From positions 266,776-275,662 of the forward strand of contig JADLKI010000001.1 in the NCBI GenBank assembly GCA_015657395.1: a DNA stretch of 8,887 nt, given 5' to 3'. The translations under genes were made by a program, and so were the position numbers. The notes beneath the pieces are model-generated. The model did not search any database. It had not been told where the DNA came from and saw only the letters and a program-made list of their open reading frames with translations. This document shows, one piece after another, positions 1 to 6,730 of this stretch (its first letter is position 1; the number at the start of each line of letters is the position of its first letter). The stretch is from Spirochaetales bacterium. GTDB lineage: Bacteria; Spirochaetota; Spirochaetia; Treponematales; Rectinemataceae.

Positions 1-1179
1 CACGGAGATTTCCATCCTCAGAAAGAGAATGGCCCCCACCAGGACAGCCAGTGCCGTGGTCAGCGTGGACATGAAGTCGACAAAAGGCCTGAATGTCGCA
101 TACACGTACATTTCGGCTATGTTGGCCTTCAAGAGCTGCTGGTTGTGTTTTCCGAAATCCCCTGCGACTCTCTTTTCCTGGACGAAGTACTTCACAATAT
201 CGATGCCAGAGATGTGCTCGGACAGAAATGAGTTGACCTTGCTCGTCCAGAGCCGCTGGTTGCGGAAGGCGTCCCGCGCCTTGACCCGGGCAATCGCGGA
301 GGCAACCAGAATGAGCGGCACCGTCGCGAATACGACGAGCCCCAGCCTCCAGTTGAGCAGGAACAGCACGACGAGCGCCCCGACCATGATCGTCGCGTCT
401 TTTATAAATGCGCTCAGCACATCGGTGAAGAACTGGCTTATGACTTCAATGTCGCTCGTGAGCCGGGTGACGAGGCGTCCGACTGGCTGCCTCGAAAGAT
501 AGGCGAGCGACTGTTCTATCACGTGCCGATAGAGCTGAAGCCGCATGTCCTTCATGATGAGGGTCCCGATCTGGTTCGTGAACCATGTCATCGTAAACGT
601 GGCAAGCAGCACCCCGCCGAGGATCAGCAGCAGGAAAAGAGCATAATGTCCCAGAAGCGCATTGTCTCCGGCCCGGATTGTCGCGGCTTCGTCCCGAGGC
701 AGCGAATTGAGCAGGCCTGAGGGAATCATCCCCCAAGAGTCAGCGAGGGCAACCTGCGGATGGCTCTGGGCAATCAGCAATTTCTTGTCGCGCTGAGTCT
801 CCAGGGAAAACACATAGCTCGGCTCTCCATCGAGCAGGCCCTGCGCGTTCAACTGCTTTCTCTCTCTGTCGGTGATGCCTGCGAGCCGGGAAGTGCGCAC
901 ATAGACGCGCGCGCCGATGGTCACTTCGGGCGAATCGTTCGCCCTGGGCAGAGAGCTCACGATGGAGGGGTCCACGCCATACCACTCGCGGACCAGGGCA
1001 TTGTCCACCGTCCGCTGAATGATTGTCGGCGACAGCAGCTCTCCCGCGGTGCTCAGTGCAAGCGCGAGCAGCGCTATGAATGTATAGAGTTTGTACGGCT
1101 TGAGGTATGACATGATGCGCCGTGCGATCTGGGAGTCGTAACCCTTGGTGACAGGCTCAGTGTCGAAAAATTCAGCCAT
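1..1179 (-). CDS. ABC exporter half-transporter, BmrD/YheH-like, 3' part off window
   Basis: Only the first 393 codons are present. The reading frame is open to base 1, so the nucleotide-binding domain lies beyond the left edge. The visible part is a type IV (B-family exporter) membrane domain: a cytosolic N-terminus, TM1 near residues 31-52, TM2 near 177-200, then the usual long helices (QPVGRLVTRLTSDIE at 231-245 is the typical coupling region) and further TM segments at about 261-297 and 366-388. TM1 and TM2 are separated by about 120 residues instead of about 20. This polar insertion includes YVRTSRL at 93-99. B. subtilis YheH/BmrD carries an extracytoplasmic domain at the same place, with a similar YVR..RL stretch as I recall it. 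The start at 1179 is fixed by an AGGAGG six bases upstream. It overlaps the previous gene by 8 nt, which implies translational coupling and a heterodimeric exporter. Substrate unknown; the family includes multidrug exporters. Confidence 0.9.
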   Translation of the reverse strand, partial: MAEFFDTEPVTKGYDSQIARRIMSYLKPYKLYTFIALLALALSTAGELLSPTIIQRTVDNALVREWYGVDPSIVSSLPRANDSPEVTIGARVYVRTSRLAGITDRERKQLNAQGLLDGEPSYVFSLETQRDKKLLIAQSHPQVALADSWGMIPSGLLNSLPRDEAATIRAGDNALLGHYALFLLLILGGVLLATFTMTWFTNQIGTLIMKDMRLQLYRHVIEQSLAYLSRQPVGRLVTRLTSDIEVISQFFTDVLSAFIKDATIMVGALVVLFLLNWRLGLVVFATVPLILVASAIARVKARDAFRNQRLWTSKVNSFLSEHISGIDIVKYFVQEKRVAGDFGKHNQQLLKANIAEMYVYATFRPFVDFMSTLTTALAVLVGAILFLRMEISV

Positions 1180-2959
1180 CGATGGCCTCCTCTTTCAGAC
1201 CTGCATCTTCGCATGCGGCGCATGATTCCTGTTCCAGCTGCTGGAGAGCCGCTATTCTGGCATAGAAACCTTCCTGCTCTGCCATCAGCATCTCGTGCGT
1301 GCCGCTCTGCACTATTTCTCCGCCGTCGAGCACGATGATACGGTCCGCGTTGCGCAGGGTGGATATGCGGTGCGACACGATCACTGTCGTCTTTCCACGC
1401 CTCTCTCTGAGGAGGGCGCTGAGAATGCGCTCTTCGGTCTCCGCGTCCACGGCGGAGAGCGCATCGTCGAGCAGCAGGACGGGAGGATCGATGACGAGCG
1501 CGCGGGCGAGGGCGATGCGCTGCTTCTGTCCACCGGAAAGCGTAATGCCCCGTTCGCCGACTATCGTATTCCAGCCATTGGGAAAGAGGTGCAGATCGCG
1601 GTCGAGCCCGGCAATCCGGACCACCTCGTCGAACCGTTCGTCGCTGATCTCGCGTGCCGAAAAGAGAATGTTGTCCCGGATGCTCTCGGAGAACAGAAAA
1701 CTCTCCTGGGGCACCATGCCGAACAGAGCTCTCAGTTCCTTCAGGCTGAAAAGGCAACTGTCAATTCCGCCGATAAATACATGGCCCTCTCCGGCATCGA
1801 GCATCCTCGGCAGCATCTTGAGTATCGTGCTTTTGCCCGAGCCGACCTTGCCGAGTATGCCGAGCATCGAAGCTTCCGGAATTTTCACGGAGATATGCTT
1901 GAGAGAGAGCGTATCCGAACCGGGATACCTGTAATCGAGGTCGCGGATTTCGATGTCGCCGCGGGGCTTCTGGGCTGTTTGCCGGGTGGATTCCTGAATC
2001 TCCGGTTCCGTGCCGAGAATCTCGTTGATCCTTTTCAGACTGGCTGCCCCGCGCTGCACGATATTCACGGTGAAGCCCGCGCTCATCATCGGCCACACGA
2101 GCATCTCCAGGTAGGAGAGCATCGCAATGATCGAGCCGGGCGTCATCCTGTTGTGGATCACCGCGTTGCCCCCAAAGAGTATGAGGAGCACCGTGCTCAG
2201 GCCGGAGAGGAACGTGATGAAGGGGAAGAAGAACCCGAAGGTCTTCACGAGGTCCATGATGGCATTTTTATATTCGGTGTTGGATACTTCAAACTTCTCG
2301 AAGAAATAGTGTTCCTTGACGAAGGATTTGACCACCCGTACACCGGCGAGCGATTCCTGGGCGATGTTCGACAGGCGCCCGTAGATGTCCTGAATGCGCT
2401 TAAACATTTTGCCGACGATTTTCCCGAAGAGGAGGATGAGCGCCGTGATCAGGGGCAGAGGAATTATGATCCATGCCGCGACAGCGGCATTGTTCGCGAA
2501 CATTGCGACGAGGATCATGGCGGTCATGAACACTCCGTCGACGAGCGAGACGAACCCCATCCCCGTCGCCTGCCGTATGGTGCTTATGTCGTTCGTGGCC
2601 CTCGCCATGAGGTCTCCGGTGGTGTTTTTCCTGAAAAAGCCGCCGGACATCATCAGAATGTGCGAAAAGAGCCTGTCCCTCATCTCGGCCTCGATGCGCC
2701 TGCTCGCAATGGTGATGAAATAGCGCCAGAAGAAACGGCCGACCGAAATGAGGAGGGCGAGCAGCACCATGATGACTAGGGGCTGTACAATGTCCCCCAG
2801 CTGAAAGGAACCGCCGACAATGGTGTCGATTGTCGCCTTCAGATACCTGGGGATGAGCACCTGGCCTGCATCGACCGCAATGAGACAGAGTATGCCCGCA
2901 ATGTATCTGTATTTGTACTGTTTCAGATGGGGCAGCAGCGTAATGTATTCTTTAAACAT
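1172..2959 (-). CDS. ABC exporter half-transporter with degenerate Walker B, BmrC/YheI-like
   Basis: Complete 595-residue half-transporter: six-helix membrane domain (about 1-310) followed by a nucleotide-binding domain (about 335-575). Motifs: Walker A GKVGSGKST at 370-378, Q-loop Gln418, signature LSGGQ at 474-478, Walker B VLLLDD at 494-499 and H-loop His530. The residue after the Walker B Asp is Asp499 rather than the catalytic Glu, the mark of a non-hydrolysing site in heterodimeric exporters such as BmrC/BmrD (YheI/YheH), TM287/288 and TmrAB. The partner must then supply the active Glu; it is encoded immediately downstream with an 8-nt overlap (1172-1179). The C-terminus carries a short Cys/Glu-rich tail (CAACEDAG) beyond the usual end. 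No Shine-Dalgarno sequence precedes the ATG, and a promoter sits 9 nt upstream, so the mRNA is probably leaderless. It likely exports drugs or lipids from the inner membrane; substrate not inferable. Confidence 0.95.
   Translation of the reverse strand: MFKEYITLLPHLKQYKYRYIAGILCLIAVDAGQVLIPRYLKATIDTIVGGSFQLGDIVQPLVIMVLLALLISVGRFFWRYFITIASRRIEAEMRDRLFSHILMMSGGFFRKNTTGDLMARATNDISTIRQATGMGFVSLVDGVFMTAMILVAMFANNAAVAAWIIIPLPLITALILLFGKIVGKMFKRIQDIYGRLSNIAQESLAGVRVVKSFVKEHYFFEKFEVSNTEYKNAIMDLVKTFGFFFPFITFLSGLSTVLLILFGGNAVIHNRMTPGSIIAMLSYLEMLVWPMMSAGFTVNIVQRGAASLKRINEILGTEPEIQESTRQTAQKPRGDIEIRDLDYRYPGSDTLSLKHISVKIPEASMLGILGKVGSGKSTILKMLPRMLDAGEGHVFIGGIDSCLFSLKELRALFGMVPQESFLFSESIRDNILFSAREISDERFDEVVRIAGLDRDLHLFPNGWNTIVGERGITLSGGQKQRIALARALVIDPPVLLLDDALSAVDAETEERILSALLRERRGKTTVIVSHRISTLRNADRIIVLDGGEIVQSGTHEMLMAEQEGFYARIAALQQLEQESCAACEDAGLKEEAIDG
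1186..1191 (-). promoter_or_regulatory. Strong ribosome binding site of the second ABC gene
   Basis: AGGAGG read on the minus strand, 6 nt before the ATG at 1179. It lies inside the last codons of the upstream ABC gene, so ribosomes finishing that gene could reinitiate here. It fixes the start of a frame that has no upstream boundary of its own. Confidence 0.85.
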
Positions 2960-2968
2960 GGGCTTTTT

Positions 2969-2997
2969 ATTCTAGCGAAGGCCAAAACCGTATGCAA
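2969..2997 (-). promoter_or_regulatory. Sigma70-like promoter of the ABC exporter operon
   Basis: On the minus strand: -35 TTGCAT (2997-2992, 3/6 to consensus), 17-bp spacer, -10 TAGAAT (2974-2969, 5/6). Only 9 nt separate the -10 from the ATG at 2959, so a start about 7 nt downstream leaves a leader of roughly 3 nt. Confidence 0.65.
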
Positions 2998-3007
2998 GGA
3001 GTTGCAT
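2992..3007. repeat. 16-bp palindrome formed by two back-to-back -35 elements
   Basis: ATGCAAGGAGTTGCAT: 6-bp perfect arms (2992-2997 and 3002-3007) around a 4-bp centre. Each arm is the candidate -35 hexamer of one divergent promoter (exporter leftward, rnhA rightward). It may be just the two -35 boxes, or it may also be an operator. Confidence 0.6.
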
Positions 3008-3030
3008 GAGGCTGCTTCCTTTGTCATAGT
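3002..3030 (+). promoter_or_regulatory. Candidate promoter of rnhA
   Basis: -35 TTGCAT (3002-3007, 3/6), 17-bp spacer, -10 CATAGT (3025-3030, 4/6). A transcript starting 7 nt after the -10 would begin exactly at the A of the rnhA ATG (3037). The individual hexamers are weak; the spacing and mirror symmetry with the exporter promoter are the main support. Confidence 0.45.
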
Positions 3031-3036
3031 GCAGGC

Positions 3037-3540
3037 ATGACGCAGCAAGCAATTGTCATCTATACCGACGGCGGCTGTAGGGGGAACCCCGGTCCCGGCG
3101 GCTGGGCCTACGTGATGCACTTCGGAACACGCTACCGGGAAGCATGGGGTGCCGAGCCCCACACCACGAACAACAGAATGGAACTCAGCGCCGTCATCAA
3201 CGCCCTCTCCTTTCTGAAGGAACGGATGGACAGGGCGCGCGCCGCCTCCGCGGCAAGATCGGCGGCGCCACCCGCCTGGGTAAGCGCAGATATTCATATA
3301 TTCACCGACTCCATGTATGTCAAGAAGGGAATATCGGGGTGGGTCACCGACTGGAAAAAGCGCGGGTGGAAAACTGCCGCAAAGAAACCAGTGATGAATC
3401 AGGACCTCTGGGAGAAGCTCGATGCCCTCTGCACCGAACTTGGGCCCCACTTTGAGTGGGTGGAGGGCCATGCGGGGAATCCCGACAATGAGCGCTGCGA
3501 TAGTCTCGTGGGACTGGCCATTAAGGGAGAACAGCCATGA
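3037..3540 (+). CDS. rnhA: Ribonuclease HI
   Basis: Cytosolic endonuclease that cuts the RNA strand of RNA-DNA hybrids (R-loops, leftover primers). The 167 residues contain the whole catalytic set: Asp11 in YTDGGCRGNPGPGGWAYV, Glu49 in NNRMEL, Asp91 in FTDSMYV, His145 in EGHAGNPDNERCD, and Asp155. This matches E. coli D10/E48/D70/H124/D134. Glu49 and Asp91 are 42 residues apart rather than 22, because of an Ala/Arg-rich insertion around 64-84 (DRARAASAARSAAPPAW). The protein is otherwise standard length and lacks an N-terminal hybrid-binding domain. The ATG at 3037 has no convincing Shine-Dalgarno sequence, and a candidate promoter places the transcription start at or next to it. The gene is divergent from the ABC operon, and its last 20 nt overlap the end of the oppositely oriented lipoprotein gene. 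Confidence 0.96.
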   Translation: MTQQAIVIYTDGGCRGNPGPGGWAYVMHFGTRYREAWGAEPHTTNNRMELSAVINALSFLKERMDRARAASAARSAAPPAWVSADIHIFTDSMYVKKGISGWVTDWKKRGWKTAAKKPVMNQDLWEKLDALCTELGPHFEWVEGHAGNPDNERCDSLVGLAIKGEQP

Positions 3541-4969
3541 GCTCTTGTGCGAAGGACTGTCCTCCGAGCGTCCTTAGCGCGCCGGCGATGGCCTCGGCTT
3601 CGGAGAGCCCGATCCCCTGTGCGCTTTTGCTCGCCGAGTACAGCGTATTCCCGCTCGCCAGATCGAAGACGCCCGTGGAGCCGGACACCGCCGCGACAAA
3701 GTAGGCTCCGTCCCTTGCGACAGATCCAAGATCGAGGGCCGTGAGCAAGAAACGCTGGGCCTGGGGCGGAGCCGCCGCCCTCAACTGGGCAATATCCGAA
3801 GCTCCTCCGGCTTCAGGAACTTTTGCGTCGAGCAGCACAAAGCCTTCCTGTATGAGCGGCCCTTTCAAGCTGTTCGCAAAAAGCTCAAGATCGAGCGAAC
3901 CCGCGTTCGTAGGGTTTCTATTGTAGACGGCGACTGCGGTCGGAATGCCCTTCGCAGCGGAAATTACCCGGTAGTTTATATATGAGACAATGCCCGACAA
4001 ATCGTTTTCAAGAGCATCGATGTAGGGCAAGGCCCAGGACGGCAGGCTCGTCAACAGATCACTGGCGCTGACAGAATCCAGCTGCAGTATCACCCTGTAG
4101 TTTCCGGCCATGTCGATCGCGGGCACTTCAAATGCCGCGGTCCCGTCTTTATCGGTAAAAGTCTGAGCCGTACCTGTGCCCACTCGCCCCGAGGCGAGTC
4201 TCCGGGGATAGGTTATTGTGAGGGGAGCTCCGGGCACGCCCTCCTCTGCCCCTCCCCTGTTGGTCACGAGCCTGACGAGGAAAGGTGGCAGGCGGCCGCC
4301 GACCGCGATGCTCGCGTCCTGTCCGGGCGGAACTGTCAGTCTGAGCGTGGCGGCAAGCGCCGAGGCCTTCTTGGCGTTGCGCTCGAGCTTGATCCGGGCA
4401 TTCTCGATGTCCGATCCGCCCGCGGCGCTCATCGCCTCGGCATACGAGCGTATGGCGTCGAAGAGGCGCCCCTCCGAGGCCGCAGCGTCGCCTTTTTCCT
4501 CGGGGATGGCAACGGCGTCGATCCTCTCCAGAAACAGCGACTCGAGGCGCGCCTTCTCCTTGAGAAGCTCCTTCGTCGCATAGCGCGCAAGGACATGCGC
4601 GGTATATTGACCAGTCTTGGGGTCCCTCCGGATGTACTTCTCTGCCACTTCAAAACCGGCGAGACGACCCGTGGACTCGGTTCTGACGGTCTGCGTAATC
4701 TGCGCCTGATAATCGTCGAGGGATGCCCGGGCTTCCGCGCTCGACGTGACACTGATGGAGACGCCCATGTACTGCATAATCCCTGCGATGAGCGACGAAG
4801 TCGCGTCGTTGAGGGCCGTCGCGCTGTCCCCCGCCGAGGCAGAGCCGGTGAAATATGTGTACTGCGCATCCGGTTCCGGCGTCTTCCGGACCCATTCGGG
4901 GACGGGAGGGGCACTCGCACAGCTCGAAGCCAGGGCCGCCACAAGCGCCAGCCAAAAATATCTTTTCAT
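3521..4969 (-). CDS. LPP20-family lipoprotein with C-terminal LpoB/CsgG-like domain
   Basis: A 482-residue predicted lipoprotein. The signal peptide ends at LASSC with the lipidated Cys17 (Ala at -3, a loose spirochaete-style lipobox). In order: an LPP20-like domain at about 22-135 (starting PEWV; GRLAGFEVAEKYIR and QYTAHVLARYATKELL follow), a charged helical stretch at 136-207, a beta-rich Ig-like segment at about 208-300 (FTDKDGTAAFEVPA), and a C-terminal alpha/beta domain at about 340-482 (TAVAVYN, GFVLLDA, FLLTALDLG, FVAAVSG, GVFDLASGNTLYS) resembling LpoB, CsgG or FlgT modules. Last gene of the lipoprotein operon, 9 nt after the preceding stop, with only a weak AGG ribosome site. No terminator follows, because its 3' end overlaps rnhA. 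Probably anchored in an envelope membrane facing the periplasm. The role is unknown: relatives include cell-wall synthase activators and flagellar or secretion accessory proteins. The domain calls are fold-level judgements. Confidence 0.85.
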   Translation of the reverse strand: MKRYFWLALVAALASSCASAPPVPEWVRKTPEPDAQYTYFTGSASAGDSATALNDATSSLIAGIMQYMGVSISVTSSAEARASLDDYQAQITQTVRTESTGRLAGFEVAEKYIRRDPKTGQYTAHVLARYATKELLKEKARLESLFLERIDAVAIPEEKGDAAASEGRLFDAIRSYAEAMSAAGGSDIENARIKLERNAKKASALAATLRLTVPPGQDASIAVGGRLPPFLVRLVTNRGGAEEGVPGAPLTITYPRRLASGRVGTGTAQTFTDKDGTAAFEVPAIDMAGNYRVILQLDSVSASDLLTSLPSWALPYIDALENDLSGIVSYINYRVISAAKGIPTAVAVYNRNPTNAGSLDLELFANSLKGPLIQEGFVLLDAKVPEAGGASDIAQLRAAAPPQAQRFLLTALDLGSVARDGAYFVAAVSGSTGVFDLASGNTLYSASKSAQGIGLSEAEAIAGALRTLGGQSFAQELMAVLP

Positions 4970-4978
4970 CCGGCCTGT

Positions 4979-5632
4979 TTATTGGTCCTCGCCAAAGAAG
5001 TCCTTTGCCGCCGTATTCTGGACAAGGTCGATCGCGCGTTTCTGCTCCGGCGTAGGCTGCTCGGCCTCTGCCATCTGGGAGAACAGAATGTCGAATTGCT
5101 TCTGCAGCATGGTCTTCTCTACCGCCCACAGCTGAATGACACGGTAGACCTGCTTGTCCGGTCTATTCTCCGGCGTATAGGTCTGCACCTTCACCCACCA
5201 GTCGGCCTCCATCCTGAAACCGGAAAATTTGGCCTCGCCGACGCTCGCGACGAAGCGTTCGCCGTAGGCGCCGAAGTTCTCCGAATCGGCATCGGCGACA
5301 TTTGCGCCCTTGAATGCATCTTTTACCCTGGTCGAGAGATAGCGCGCAATGTCAGTATCCGCCTGCATGCGCTCCGCAAGCAGCTGGGCGCTCTGTAAAT
5401 TCTGCGCCTCGAATTGGGCTATGAAGACTGTTTTATCCCTGTAATCTGACAATTTCTCGATATCGCGATAGCCTCCGATAATCGCCAGTTCAACCCACTG
5501 GGGAGTCTTGATGCCATAGGCTGTACCTTTATCTTCTATCAGCACCTCCCCCTTTCTCAACGGAGCCTTGGTGCTGCACGACGCGGCGAGCATCACGACC
5601 ATCACTGTCAACAAAACTCTCCATATCTTCAT
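4979..5632 (-). CDS. Small LPP20-like lipoprotein
   Basis: A 217-residue predicted lipoprotein, signal peptide ending LAASC with Cys19. After a short linker comes TPQWV (43-47), a polar amphipathic helical region (VFIAQFEAQNLQSAQLLAERM, 69-89) and a strand-rich half (KFSGFRMEADWWVKVQTYTP, then YRVIQLWAVEKTML). The order of these blocks matches the N-terminal LPP20 domain of the downstream gene (PEWV, helix, GFEVAEKYIR, HVLARYATKELL), so the two look like diverged paralogues. The start at 5632 is chosen over an in-frame ATG at 5653 because AAGGAGG lies 5 nt before it and the signal peptide begins directly there. Middle gene of the operon, 44 nt after the first lipoprotein and 9 nt before the third. 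No catalytic residues seen; function unknown, probably a structural or scaffolding periplasmic protein. Confidence 0.85.
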   Translation of the reverse strand: MKIWRVLLTVMVVMLAASCSTKAPLRKGEVLIEDKGTAYGIKTPQWVELAIIGGYRDIEKLSDYRDKTVFIAQFEAQNLQSAQLLAERMQADTDIARYLSTRVKDAFKGANVADADSENFGAYGERFVASVGEAKFSGFRMEADWWVKVQTYTPENRPDKQVYRVIQLWAVEKTMLQKQFDILFSQMAEAEQPTPEQKRAIDLVQNTAAKDFFGEDQ

Positions 5633-5637
5633 GCTCT

Positions 5638-5644
5638 CCTCCTT
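5638..5644 (-). promoter_or_regulatory. Ribosome binding site fixing the start of the small lipoprotein
   Basis: AAGGAGG on the minus strand, 5 nt before the ATG at 5632. It decides against the longer frame beginning at 5653, whose extra seven codons would simply read through this site. Confidence 0.85.
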
Positions 5645-5650
5645 ATGCCC

Positions 5651-5670
5651 CATTCCCGTTTGAAGGAATG
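5651..5670 (-). other. Intercistronic hairpin upstream of the small lipoprotein
   Basis: Inverted repeat with 6-bp arms CATTCC/GGAATG around an 8-nt loop, between the stop of the first lipoprotein (5677) and the ribosome site of the second. It has no T-run, so it is not a normal terminator. It could stabilise mRNA ends or modulate relative expression. Confidence 0.4.
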
Positions 5671-5676
5671 ATACTT

Positions 5677-6669
5677 TTAAAGACCTGTATTGAAAGTATA
5701 TGAACGCCCTCTCATGTAGAGCAAGTAGCAGTCCGGGAAGCCCGAGACAGACGCCGCATCGTATATCGCATCCTGAATTCTCGATGCCAGCACGAATGCG
5801 TAGAGCGCAAAGCGGGTTTCGCCGGGCGCATACGAAAGCCGCTCGACCTCGCGCACCCGCCTTGAGAGATTTTTCTCAAACTGAGAGACGGCTTTCGGAT
5901 CGGGTGTATTCTGCAGCACGAGCTCATAGCGTACACCGCGCGTCGCCGTGGCAGTGCCCACGAGGGCTTTCGCCTGCTCTGTCACTCTCGGCATCGATTG
6001 CCACACGCTTCCCGTTATCGCGTTCATCATCGCGGCGTCGGGCGAGACGGGGCTGAAGGTCTGCGGGCTCAGGAATGAAATTGAACCGAGGAGGGCCGCA
6101 GTGGATGCATCGAAGATCTTCATGCTTCCCTGTGCCGAGCCGGTCCATGAACCCGGACCGCCTCCGAATGTCGTCTTCGCATCGATTTCGAGATAGATGT
6201 CGGCATTCAGCTTCTGTGCAATATATGTGATGATGTCTATGGAGCCCCCCGTCTCAGCCTGATATGCGCTCATCTGGTCTTCCTTGTTCCTCTGTATCTG
6301 TTCAAAATCGATGACAGAGAGCCCCTGTTTTTCGATGAGATAGCGGTTGGCCTGAGAGACGGCCGCTTTTGCCAGCTGAGGATCGAGACCCGAATTTTCG
6401 TCATAGTACACCAGATAGCTGAGCCTGTTTATATAATTCTGAAAAAAGAGCGCTTCATCGGGCGTAAGTGTACCGGGGACCTGAGGAGCCGCGGAAGCCG
6501 GCACATCAGGGGTCGGCACACCGGGAGCCGGCGCGCCCTGCACAATGTTCTTTGCCTCCTGAGATTCAGGTGTCACCTGCACGAAAGGAGGAGGCGTTGC
6601 GCAGCCGATCAGCAACAGAGCCACAGAGACTGTCAGAAGACAGCGAACCGCAAATCGATTGTTTTTCAT
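5677..6669 (-). CDS. Lipoprotein with LpoB/DUF6175-like fold
   Basis: A 330-residue predicted lipoprotein. The signal peptide ends LLIGC with Cys23, a canonical lipobox. A Pro/Ala-rich tether (about 44-66: QGAPAPGVPTPDVPASAAPQ) leads to a folded domain from about 70. Blocks such as GLSVIDFEQI (116-125), GGSIDIITYIAQ (141-152), LNADIYLEIDA (154-164), GSAQGSMKIFDAST (177-190) and ALLGSISF (192-199) recall the nucleotide- and peptide-free TolB-N/LpoB/CsgG fold. The whole layout, with a second half at about 245-330 (RYELVLQN, FEKNLSRRVREVERL, DCYLLYMRGRSY), is similar to what I recall of the DUF6175 family of Bacteroidota. First gene of the three-lipoprotein operon, with its own promoter 9 nt before the ATG and no Shine-Dalgarno sequence. 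Expected to be membrane-anchored by the flexible tether, with the globular part reaching into the periplasm, as in LpoB. Partner and function unknown. Confidence 0.85.
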   Translation of the reverse strand: MKNNRFAVRCLLTVSVALLLIGCATPPPFVQVTPESQEAKNIVQGAPAPGVPTPDVPASAAPQVPGTLTPDEALFFQNYINRLSYLVYYDENSGLDPQLAKAAVSQANRYLIEKQGLSVIDFEQIQRNKEDQMSAYQAETGGSIDIITYIAQKLNADIYLEIDAKTTFGGGPGSWTGSAQGSMKIFDASTAALLGSISFLSPQTFSPVSPDAAMMNAITGSVWQSMPRVTEQAKALVGTATATRGVRYELVLQNTPDPKAVSQFEKNLSRRVREVERLSYAPGETRFALYAFVLASRIQDAIYDAASVSGFPDCYLLYMRGRSYTFNTGL

Positions 6670-6678
6670 ATCACACTC

Positions 6679-6707
6679 ATTATCAGTTATCTTTTTGAGT
6701 CTTGCAA
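6679..6707 (-). promoter_or_regulatory. Promoter of the lipoprotein operon, with A-tract upstream element
   Basis: On the minus strand: -35 TTGCAA (6707-6702, 4/6), 17-bp spacer, -10 GATAAT (6684-6679, 5/6), then exactly 9 nt to the ATG at 6669. Two 6-nt A/T tracts with centres 9 bp apart (6709-6714 and 6718-6723) lie just upstream of the -35 and look like an UP element or bend. Confidence 0.75.
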
Positions 6708-6730
6708 GAAAAAAGCTAAAAAATAGTTAA

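Noticed and set aside
1295..2779. 494-codon open frame on the plus strand
   Set aside because: Antisense to the ABC gene, with no family motifs and a Glu/His/Arg-rich composition typical of a mirror frame in GC-rich coding DNA.
2996..3029. Seven-codon upstream ORF (MRLLPLS) with an AAGGAG site before rnhA
   Set aside because: The AAGGAG and ATG fall within the palindrome and rnhA -35 region, so if the candidate promoter is right they are not transcribed. Kept only as an alternative if rnhA starts further upstream.
2923..3471. 182-codon open frame on the minus strand opposite rnhA
   Set aside because: It would span the divergent promoters and lies opposite a fully conserved RNase HI; its sequence is a mirror frame.
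5633..5653. In-frame ATG at 5653 as start of the small lipoprotein
   Set aside because: It lies in the intercistronic hairpin and would translate the Shine-Dalgarno sequence; the ATG at 5632 has the right spacing and a clean signal peptide.
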